From NCBI GenBank assembly GCA_035551935.1, contig DASZMJ010000063.1:1-20870 (forward strand): a stretch of 20,870 bases of DNA. The letters run 5' to 3'. This stretch comes from DASZMJ01 sp035551935 (lineage in GTDB: Bacteria; Planctomycetota; Planctomycetia; Isosphaerales; Isosphaeraceae). The translations under genes and the position numbers were made by a program. Shown piece by piece: positions 1 through 6,210 of this stretch (within the stretch, counting starts at the first letter, position 1; each line of letters opens with the position of its first letter). The notes beneath the pieces were generated by a model that saw only the letters and a list, made by a program, of their open reading frames with translations, was not told the origin of the DNA and searched no databases.

Positions 1-1
1 C

Positions 2-673
2 GAGCTGGACGAGCAGCTCACCGGCAGCGGCCACCTCTGCCCCGACTGGCGCGGGCGGATGCTGGCGATGCTCGGCGGCGCCCTCGGCGACCTGGACGAC
101 GAGCGGGCCCGCGTGGTGCACGGCCTGGGCATGGCGCTGGATGTGGCCTGCGACGCGCACCTCAAGACCCACGCCCGGTACACCGAGAAGGGCATCGCGA
201 TCGACGCGGACCGGCCGATGGAGCGGCTCCGCGCGATCATGGCCTCGGAACTGGAGGCGCTTCAGTCGATCCTGCCGGAGCTGGAGGCCGAGGAGGCCGA
301 GCAGCGGCAACAGGTCCTCGACGCGGCGGCGGTCGACACGTCGGATGAGGGGTCGCGGCGGCATCGCTACCTGCAAGATCACCAGCGCACCTTCCGCCAG
401 CTCTCGACGGCGCTGATCGCCTGCAAGAACGCGCGGCTGAAGCTGTACGGCCGCATCCTCTCCAGCAGCGAGAACGAGCCCGCGTGGACCCCTCCCGAGC
501 CGACCCCGCCGGCCCCGGAAGCGCCGGCGCGGAACGAACCGAAGAACGATGTAACCTACGATTACGTAATGGTCTTGGATGAGATACCCTTGCCCACGAC
601 GCCCCGGCCGGCGTCCTCGGTCGTCATCGGCGTCGCGCCGAGCCCGACTTCGGCCCCGCCGCGACGCTTCTGA
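2..673 (+). CDS. Hypothetical protein, C-terminal part (gene continues off the left edge)
   Basis: The reading frame is open from the first bases of the window and ends at TGA 671-673, so this is the 3' part of a gene that starts outside. The first in-frame ATG (59) is not a convincing start because the frame stays open upstream with similar codon use. About 223 residues are visible. The first two thirds look helical and charged (Glu/Arg/Ala-rich, around SELEALQSILPELEAEEAEQ). The last 60 or so residues are a Pro/Ala/Thr-rich low-complexity tail (PEPTPPAPEAPAR). No catalytic motif, membrane segment or known domain is recognised, and no function is proposed. A hairpin follows the stop directly. 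The strong third-position G+C preference, like that of the neighbours, supports it being a real gene. Confidence 0.6.
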   Translation, partial: ELDEQLTGSGHLCPDWRGRMLAMLGGALGDLDDERARVVHGLGMALDVACDAHLKTHARYTEKGIAIDADRPMERLRAIMASELEALQSILPELEAEEAEQRQQVLDAAAVDTSDEGSRRHRYLQDHQRTFRQLSTALIACKNARLKLYGRILSSSENEPAWTPPEPTPPAPEAPARNEPKNDVTYDYVMVLDEIPLPTTPRPASSVVIGVAPSPTSAPPRRF

Positions 674-689
674 GGCCCGAAATCGGGCC
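674..689 (+). terminator. Hairpin directly after the stop codon, candidate terminator
   Basis: GGCCCGA-AA-TCGGGCC forms a perfect 7-bp GC-rich stem starting on the base after the stop codon at 673. There is no T-run behind it, so it is not a canonical intrinsic terminator. Its position suggests a 3'-end structure, either a terminator or an mRNA stabiliser. Confidence 0.35.
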
Positions 690-798
690 CCGGAGCACCG
701 CTTTCCATCAGTAAAAGCCGATCCGAAGGGGTCGGCGGCGATCGGGGTGCGCGAGGGTCCGGGGGGTGGAACTTGGGTCGCGAGGCCCGACCGGAGCC

Positions 799-828
799 TT
801 GCGGGTGCGCGAGTCGGGCCCGTATCCT
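799..828 (+). promoter_or_regulatory. Candidate sigma70-type promoter for the FAD oxidoreductase gene
   Basis: TTGCGG (799-804) and TATCCT (823-828) are separated by 18 bases, about 50 bases upstream of the ATG at 878. Both boxes agree with the consensus at three or four positions. The pattern resembles the better candidates in front of nuoA and the BlaI-type gene. Moderate support only, because short matches occur by chance. Confidence 0.3.
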
Positions 829-877
829 CGGGGATGGGTGGACGAGGTGGGACAGGCCGCGCGGGGGAGTCGCGACG

Positions 878-2356
878 ATGTACGACCTGATCGTGCTGGG
901 CGGCGGCGCGGGGGGCCTGAACGTGGCGGTCGCGGCGGCGGCCGTCGGCGCGAAGGTGGCGCTGGTCGAGAAGGGAGAGACCGGGGGCGAGTGCACCTTC
1001 ACGGCCTGCGTGCCGAGCAAGGCCCTCATCCGCGCCGCCAGGTTCGTCGCCGAGGCCCGGCGCGCGGCCGAGTTCGGCATCAAGCTGGCGCCGCCCGAGG
1101 TCGACTTCGCCGCCGTGATGGCCCGCGTCCGGTCGGTCGTCGCGGGTTTCGCGAGGTCCGACTCGGCGGAACATCTGCAAGGCCGCGGCGTCGAGGTGAT
1201 CCGGGGGACGGCCGCGTTCGACGCGTACGACACGGTGCTCGTCGACGGCCGGACGCCGCTCCGCGGCCGGGCCTTCGTGATCGCGACCGGCTCGCGGCCG
1301 GCGTCCCCGCCGATCCCCGGCCTCGACGCCGTCGGCGCCCTCGACCACACGACGATCTGGGGCCTCGACGCCCTGCCGCCGGAGTTGTTGATCCTCGGCG
1401 CGGGGCCGGTCGGCATCGAGTTCGCGCAGGCGTTCGCCCGGCTCGGCAGCCGCGTCAAGGTCGTCGCCGATTCCGCCCACATCCTCCCCCGCGAGGACCC
1501 CGAGGTCGCCGATCGGCTCCAGGCCCTCCTCGAAGCCGAAGGCATCCGCTTCCACCTCGGCGCCGAGGTCTACAAGGCCTCCCTCCGCGACGGCCAGCCG
1601 GTCCTCGCCTACCGCCGCGAGGCCGACGCCTTCCCGCGCGAGGTCGGCGGCTCGCACCTGCTCGTGGCGACTGGCCGTCGAGCGAACGTCGAGGGCCTGA
1701 ACCTCGACGCCATGGGCATCCACGCGACCGCCGAGCACGGCGTCGAGGTCGACGAGCACCTCAAGACCCGCGCCGCCAACGTCTGGGCGGTCGGCGACGT
1801 GCTGGGGCACGACCAGTTCACCCACGCCGCCGAGCGCGAGGCGGCCGTCGTGATCCAGAACGCGCTGCTCGCCCGCGACCTGGCCCCGAAGCGGATGGAA
1901 TTCGCCACCTTGCCCCGCGTCACCTTTACCGACCCCGAGCTCGCCGCCGTGGGATCGGGCCAACCCGACGGCTCGCGGACGTTCCGCGTCGAGCTGGCCG
2001 AGCTCGACCGCGCCCGGATCGACGGCCGGGCCGAGGGCCTGGCCAAGCTCGTCGCCACGCCGTCGGGCAAGCTCGTCGGCGCCACGATCCTCGGCCCCGA
2101 GGCCGGCGAACTGCTCCCGCCGTTCGTGCTGGCCCTCGAGCGCGGGCTCTCGCTCGACGACCTCGGCGGGCTCGTCTTCGCGTACCCCACCTACTCCGCC
2201 CTCGGCCGCCTCCTCGCCAACCGCTTCCGCGCCACCCGGCTCGAGAGCGGCCTCGTCCGCACGGCGCTGCGGTGGATCTACGGGTTCAAGCCGCGGGCGG
2301 GGGGAGACGGGGAAGTAGGGGATTCACCACAAAGACACGAAGAAAAATCCAAATAA
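878..2356 (+). CDS. FAD-dependent NAD(P)-disulfide oxidoreductase (dihydrolipoyl dehydrogenase/mercuric reductase superfamily)
   Basis: The 492-residue protein has the class I pyridine nucleotide-disulfide oxidoreductase layout. An N-terminal FAD-binding GGGAGG lies at residues 8-13. The redox-active disulfide CTFTAC (Cys39, Cys44) is followed by VPSKAL. A second Rossmann motif for NAD(P), GAGPVG, lies in mid-protein. A second FAD motif, VWAVGDV, precedes a C-terminal dimerisation domain. The ATG at 878 is chosen because the FAD motif begins seven residues later and GGGGAG lies 8 bases upstream; the frame is open further upstream but that part looks non-coding. In lipoamide dehydrogenases the C-terminal motif is HxHPT...E, whereas here it reads FAYPTYSA, so the acid/base His and its Glu partner are absent and true lipoamide dehydrogenase activity is doubtful. 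The substrate is unknown. The last 12 or so residues are encoded by an inverted-repeat element and are probably not ancestral. Confidence 0.85.
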   Translation: MYDLIVLGGGAGGLNVAVAAAAVGAKVALVEKGETGGECTFTACVPSKALIRAARFVAEARRAAEFGIKLAPPEVDFAAVMARVRSVVAGFARSDSAEHLQGRGVEVIRGTAAFDAYDTVLVDGRTPLRGRAFVIATGSRPASPPIPGLDAVGALDHTTIWGLDALPPELLILGAGPVGIEFAQAFARLGSRVKVVADSAHILPREDPEVADRLQALLEAEGIRFHLGAEVYKASLRDGQPVLAYRREADAFPREVGGSHLLVATGRRANVEGLNLDAMGIHATAEHGVEVDEHLKTRAANVWAVGDVLGHDQFTHAAEREAAVVIQNALLARDLAPKRMEFATLPRVTFTDPELAAVGSGQPDGSRTFRVELAELDRARIDGRAEGLAKLVATPSGKLVGATILGPEAGELLPPFVLALERGLSLDDLGGLVFAYPTYSALGRLLANRFRATRLESGLVRTALRWIYGFKPRAGGDGEVGDSPQRHEEKSK

Positions 2357-2420
2357 TTGTTCGTGAATTTCATTTTATTTTTATTTCTTTGTGATCTTCG
2401 TGTCTTTGTGGTGAATCCCC
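2318..2420. repeat. Perfect 25-bp inverted repeat with AT-rich core at convergent gene ends
   Basis: The left arm at 2318-2342 (GGGG then ATTCACCACAAAGACACGAAG) is the exact reverse complement of the right arm at 2396-2420. The 53-base spacer is strongly AT-rich inside a region of roughly 70% G+C. The element covers the stop codons of the rightward oxidoreductase gene (2354-2356) and the leftward BlaI-type gene (2381-2383), and supplies the odd tail of each protein (…SPQRHEEKSK and …HHKDTKITKK). As RNA either strand can fold into a 25-bp stem, so a bidirectional terminator or 3'-end stabiliser is a natural reading. A related element lies at 13229-13354. Whether it was ever mobile is unknown; no transposase is nearby. 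Confidence 0.85.
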
Positions 2421-2776
2421 TTCCTTTCTCGGATCGCCTCGAGCTGCTCGTGCGTGATCTGCTCGTCCTCGAGGAGTCGGAGGAGGAGGTCCTCGGCCGA
2501 GCCGGCGAAGAAGCGGGCGAGGAGGTTGCGGACGGCCTTGCGTTGGGCGCGGGCGCGGCCGACGCGGGCGCGGTAGACGTAGGCCTTGCCGCGGACCTCG
2601 TGGGCGACGTGGCCCTTGGCCTCGAGGACGCGGAGCAGGGTGCGGACGGTCGAGTCGTGGGGCCCGTCGGCCAACGCCGCGCGGACCTGCTCGGCGGTGG
2701 CGCGGCCGAGGTCCCAGAGGACGGCCATGATCTGCGCCTCGCGCTCGGTCAACGTCTCGGACGCCGGTCGTGCCAC
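2381..2776 (-). CDS. BlaI/MecI/CopY-family transcriptional repressor
   Basis: This is a 131-residue winged-helix protein of the BlaI/MecI/CopY family. The N-terminus carries the characteristic LTEREAQIMAVLWDLGRATA segment, then AEQVRAAL and the recognition-helix stretch DSTVRTLLRVLEAKGHVAHE. These are followed by the wing (GKAYVYRARV) and a C-terminal dimerisation helix containing LLARFFAGS and LLRLLEDEQI. The family usually represses by binding a palindrome as a dimer and is inactivated by a partner BlaR1-type M56 metallopeptidase sensor. No such partner gene is next to it here. The start is GTG at 2774-2776, with GGGAGG 10 bases upstream. The last ten residues (HHKDTKITKK) come from the inverted-repeat element. 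The gene lies downstream of nuoN in the same direction but has its own candidate promoter and operator, so it need not belong to the nuo transcript. Target genes are unknown. Confidence 0.85.
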   Translation of the reverse strand: MARPASETLTEREAQIMAVLWDLGRATAEQVRAALADGPHDSTVRTLLRVLEAKGHVAHEVRGKAYVYRARVGRARAQRKAVRNLLARFFAGSAEDLLLRLLEDEQITHEQLEAIRERKGIHHKDTKITKK

Positions 2777-2797
2777 GGTCGGTCGGCCTCCCTCCTG

Positions 2798-2811
2798 GTT
2801 AATTCGTTAAC
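2798..2811. promoter_or_regulatory. Palindrome GTTAA-TTCG-TTAAC, candidate operator for the BlaI-type repressor
   Basis: A 5-bp inverted repeat with a 4-base spacer forms an AT-rich island in a GC-rich region. It lies just upstream of the ribosome-binding site of the repressor gene and within a few bases of the transcription start predicted from the boxes at 2820-2849. BlaI-family proteins typically autoregulate through a palindrome at this place. Assignment as the operator is inference from position and symmetry. Confidence 0.45.
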
Positions 2812-2819
2812 AGGGTGGG

Positions 2820-2849
2820 AGTGTAGCACGGCCGGGGCGTCGTCGGCAA
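2820..2849 (-). promoter_or_regulatory. Candidate promoter of the BlaI-type repressor gene
   Basis: On the minus strand, TTGCCG (2844-2849) is followed after 18 bases by TACACT (2820-2825), which is preceded by TGC and so resembles an extended -10. Transcription would start near 2813, next to the palindrome at 2798-2811 and about 37 bases before the GTG start. It lies between the nuoN stop and the repressor gene. Confidence 0.45.
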
Positions 2850-2869
2850 GGGGAGTCGGCGGGCCGTCG

Positions 2870-4480
2870 TCAGCGGCCGCGGGTCGTCGCGACGGCGGGG
2901 CCGGCCGGCTGGTCGGCCGGGGCCCGGGCCGGGCCGGGGCGGGCGGTCGCGGCGACGGCGGCCTCGTGCGAGGCGCGGGCCAGCGGCCGGGGGTACAGGC
3001 CGAGGGCCAGCGACAGGGTCGCGCAGGCGCCGACGGCCACGGTCGTCGGCCAGGAGGACCGGGGCGAGAGAGGCCTGGCGGGAACGGGCTGGAAGTACAT
3101 CCAGACGACGATGCGCAAGTAATAATAGGCGCCGGCCGCCGCATTCAAGACGCCGAGGATCGCCAGCCAGCGGAGCGACGGCCCGCCGTCCTCCCCCTGG
3201 ACGGGCAGGAAGGCCGACGAGAAGATCCAGAGCTTGCCCCAGAACCCCGCCATGGGGGGGACGCCCGCCAGGCTGAACAGGCAGAACGCCATCGCCAACG
3301 CCGCCGCCGGGTGGGTCCGCCCCAGGCCGGCGAGGTCGTCGACCGTCTCGACCGGCCGCTCGGGCGAGCTCAGCGAGATGATGACCCCGAAGGCACCCAG
3401 GGTCATCAACGCATACGCGGCCAGGTAGAAGAGGATGCCCTCGGTCCCCGAGAACGCCCCGCCGATCAGGCCCCCGCCCTGCGGGTAGCCGACCAGGCGG
3501 TTGGTGAAGGCGACCGCCACGCCGATCAACAGGTAGCCGGCGTGGGCGATCGACGAATACGCGAGCAGTCGCTTGAGGTCGTTCTGGAGCAGCGCGACGG
3601 CGTTGCCCAAGATCATCGTCATCGCCGCGAGCACCCAGGCCAGCAGGAGCCCCTTCGAGGCGACGTCGCCCACGACCGGCAGGACGGCCGTCAGGGCTCG
3701 GATCATCGCCACGAAGCCGATCCCCTTGGGCACCCAGGCGAGCACGGCCGCCACGACCGTCGGCGACCCTTGATACACGTCGGGCGCGTAGAAGTGGAAC
3801 GGTACGGCCGCGACCCGGAAGCCCAGGCCGGCCATGATGAAGACGACGGCGATCGTCCCGAACTTCGCCACCGCCTCCCCCTGCACCTGCTTCTCCAGCA
3901 CCCACGCCAGGGCCCGCAGGTTGGTCAGGCCGGTCAACCCATAGAGGTATGCGAGGCCGAACAGCAGGAACGCCGACGAGAAGATGCTCAGGAAGAAGTA
4001 TTTTGTGGCCGCCTCCTGCGTCTCCCTATTGCGGCGCGGGAGGTAGAGGAGGAGGTATGTCGGGATGCTCACCAGCTCCAGGCCGGCGAACAGGAAGACC
4101 ATCTCGTTGGCCGCGCAGACGAGCATGGCGCCGGCGTCGATCATCAAGAGGCAGCCGAAGAACTCGCTGGCCCGCGCGTCGTCGACCTGGTCGTGGGCGA
4201 AGGCCAGCACGACCAGGCCGGTCAGCAGTAAGGCCAGCCGGGCGTAGCCCGAGAGGGGGTCGTTGAGCACGACGGAGGCGTACGGGTCGGGCACCACGTG
4301 CCGGACGAGGATCAACGCGACGACCGCGACCGCCAGGGTCGCCGCCGAGAACGCCGCCCACGTCCGTCGCGGCAGTCGGACGAAGGCGCCGGCGGTCATC
4401 ATGGCCGTCGCGGCCAGGACGACGATCAGCTCGGGGATCAGGACCGTGAGGGCTTGCCTGGCCACGTCGAAGGTCGTCAT
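2870..4480 (-). CDS. nuoN: NADH-quinone oxidoreductase subunit N
   Basis: This 536-residue multi-spanning protein is one of the three antiporter-like, proton-translocating subunits of the complex I membrane arm. The ATG at 4478-4480 overlaps the nuoM stop as ATGA. Family motifs are visible: Glu135 in FAGLELVSIP (TM5), VPFHFYAPDVYQGSPT after TM7, Lys252 in WVPKGIGF (TM8), LLAYSSIAHAGYLL, and PPMAGFWGKLWIF near the end. The position equivalent to E. coli Lys217 is Arg222 (codon 3815-3817, CGG), whereas most family members have Lys. The length is slightly above E. coli NuoN (about 485), mainly through an Ala/Pro-rich C-terminal tail (ARPGPARAPADQPAGPA). It is the last nuo gene of the operon. The frame stays open upstream into nuoM, but that stretch is a shadow of nuoM and not a fusion. 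Confidence 0.95.
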   Translation of the reverse strand: MTTFDVARQALTVLIPELIVVLAATAMMTAGAFVRLPRRTWAAFSAATLAVAVVALILVRHVVPDPYASVVLNDPLSGYARLALLLTGLVVLAFAHDQVDDARASEFFGCLLMIDAGAMLVCAANEMVFLFAGLELVSIPTYLLLYLPRRNRETQEAATKYFFLSIFSSAFLLFGLAYLYGLTGLTNLRALAWVLEKQVQGEAVAKFGTIAVVFIMAGLGFRVAAVPFHFYAPDVYQGSPTVVAAVLAWVPKGIGFVAMIRALTAVLPVVGDVASKGLLLAWVLAAMTMILGNAVALLQNDLKRLLAYSSIAHAGYLLIGVAVAFTNRLVGYPQGGGLIGGAFSGTEGILFYLAAYALMTLGAFGVIISLSSPERPVETVDDLAGLGRTHPAAALAMAFCLFSLAGVPPMAGFWGKLWIFSSAFLPVQGEDGGPSLRWLAILGVLNAAAGAYYYLRIVVWMYFQPVPARPLSPRSSWPTTVAVGACATLSLALGLYPRPLARASHEAAVAATARPGPARAPADQPAGPAVATTRGR

Positions 4481-6159
4481 CGGGCGCGGTCCTGCTGCGG
4501 GAGGTTCTCGGCGATCTGGGATGCGGGCGCCGGCTCGGGTCGGCTCGCGACGTCGCCGGTCTTGGTCTTGTTGGCGTTGGAGACGATCGCCGCGACCGGC
4601 CGTTGGATGCTGTCGAAGATCGGCCGGGGATACACGCCGATCAGGACGATCAGGGCCATCAGGGGGGTCAGGCCGGCGATCTCGTGCCAGCCGACGGAAC
4701 GGACGGGGGCGTGCCCATGCGAGGCGTCGTGACCGTCGTGCTCGGCCGGCTCGCGGAGCGGGCCGAAGACGACCCGCTGGAGCATCCAGAGGAGGTAATA
4801 CGCCCCCAGGATCATCCCGACGGCCGACAGGACCGCGGCGGTCCGGCTCCGGGCGAACATGCCGGCGAGGATCGGGAACTCGCCGACGAAGCCGTTGAGC
4901 CCCGGCACGGCCGCCGAGCCGAGCGAGGCGAGGATGAAGAAGAAGGCCAGGAGCGGGAGGCGGTCCCAGAGGCCGCTCATCCGGGCCATCTCGCGGGTGT
5001 GATAACGCTCGTAGATCACGCCGACGCAGGCGAACAGGGCGCCGGTCGTCAGGCCGTGGTTGACCATCTGGATGACCGCCCCCTCCATCGCCGTGCGGTT
5101 CGCCGCGAAGATCCCCAACGCGACGAACCCCATGTGGCTGACCGAGCTGTACGCGACCAGCTTCTTGATGTCCGACTGCGCCAGGGCCGTCAACGCCCCG
5201 TACAGGATGCCGACGACGGCGATCGTCGCCAGCATCGGGAACAGGTACTGGGCACCCAGCGGGGCCATCCCCATGTTGAACCGCAGCAGGCCGTACCCGC
5301 CGACCTTGAGCAGGACCCCCGCCAGCAGGATCGACCCCGCCGTCGGCGCCTCGACGTGGGCCAGCGGCAGCCAGGTGTGGAACGGGAAAAGTGGCACCTT
5401 GATCGCGAACCCGGCGAACAGGAGCAGGAAGATCAACACCTGCGGGCTCGCCAGCGAGTCGGCCCGGCCCCAGTCGGGCCAGGCCGTCGCGAGCTTCGAG
5501 AGCGTGTCCGTCAGCTCGGGGATCGAGAACGTCAGCCGCGTCACGGCGCCCGGCAGCGGATGCTGATAGGAGACGACCACCAGCGCGATCACGCCCAGGA
5601 GCGTCAGCAGGCTCCCGGCGAGCGTGTAGAGGAAGAACGTCACCGCCGCCCGCCGGCGATCGGGACCGCCGTAGAGGCCGATCAGGAAGAACAGCGGGAT
5701 CAGCGTGAATTCGAAGAAGATGTAGAAGAGAACGACATCGAGGCTCGCGAACAGGCCGAGCAGGCCCGTCTCCAGGGCGAGCATCAAGGCGTAGTGCGTC
5801 GCCGCCCGCTCCTTGACCGACTCCCACGAGGCGAAGACCGAGGGAACCATCAGCAGCGTCGTCAAGACGAACAGCCAGACGCTCAGGCCGTCCAGGCCGA
5901 GGGCGAACCGGATGCCGGAGCCCTCCGGCATGGCCACCCACGACCAGCCGTAGTCGTTGCCCACCTTGGGCGCGAACTGCGGCGTCACCACCCCGGGCCG
6001 GAACGACACGAGCAAGGCCAGGCTCAACGCCAGGGATGCCAGCACGGTCGCCAGGGCGATCGTCCGCGCCCGGGTGTGATCCAGCCTCGGCGCCAACGCC
6101 GCCAGGGCGATCGACCCGGCCAGCGGGAGCAGCACGGTGAGGACCAGGAGCAAATCCAT
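4477..6159 (-). CDS. nuoM: NADH-quinone oxidoreductase subunit M
   Basis: This 560-residue antiporter-like membrane subunit contains the expected channel residues: Glu150 in FYIFFEFTLIP, Lys254 in FAIKVPLFPFHTWLP, Lys285 in GVLLKVGGYG and the late Glu in NGFVGEFPIL. Other conserved stretches are KLVAYSSVSHMGFV and MVNHGLTTGALF. The ATG at 6159 is preferred because TTGGAG lies 8 bases upstream. An in-frame GTG at 6168 would add three residues, but the ribosome-binding site would then abut the start. The loop before the last helices is His-rich (EHDGHDASHGHAPVRSVGWH). Its 3' end overlaps nuoN by 4 bases. The gap to nuoL is 51 bases. Confidence 0.95.
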   Translation of the reverse strand: MDLLLVLTVLLPLAGSIALAALAPRLDHTRARTIALATVLASLALSLALLVSFRPGVVTPQFAPKVGNDYGWSWVAMPEGSGIRFALGLDGLSVWLFVLTTLLMVPSVFASWESVKERAATHYALMLALETGLLGLFASLDVVLFYIFFEFTLIPLFFLIGLYGGPDRRRAAVTFFLYTLAGSLLTLLGVIALVVVSYQHPLPGAVTRLTFSIPELTDTLSKLATAWPDWGRADSLASPQVLIFLLLFAGFAIKVPLFPFHTWLPLAHVEAPTAGSILLAGVLLKVGGYGLLRFNMGMAPLGAQYLFPMLATIAVVGILYGALTALAQSDIKKLVAYSSVSHMGFVALGIFAANRTAMEGAVIQMVNHGLTTGALFACVGVIYERYHTREMARMSGLWDRLPLLAFFFILASLGSAAVPGLNGFVGEFPILAGMFARSRTAAVLSAVGMILGAYYLLWMLQRVVFGPLREPAEHDGHDASHGHAPVRSVGWHEIAGLTPLMALIVLIGVYPRPIFDSIQRPVAAIVSNANKTKTGDVASRPEPAPASQIAENLPQQDRAR

Positions 6160-6210
6160 CGACAACACTCCAAGAATCCGAATGGCTCGCGCCGGAGGAT
6201 CAACCCGCGA

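Noticed and set aside
2357..4231. Rightward frame of 624 codons beginning in the AT-rich repeat core
   Set aside because: It is antisense to the BlaI-type gene and nuoN, both strongly supported. Its start lies in the repeat without a ribosome-binding site.
2870..5941. A single 1023-codon minus-strand frame suggesting a NuoM-NuoN fusion
   Set aside because: The part upstream of 4480 runs through nuoM in another frame and has the Arg/Pro/Gly-rich composition of a shadow. nuoN has its own ATG overlapping the nuoM stop, and the NuoN family starts there.
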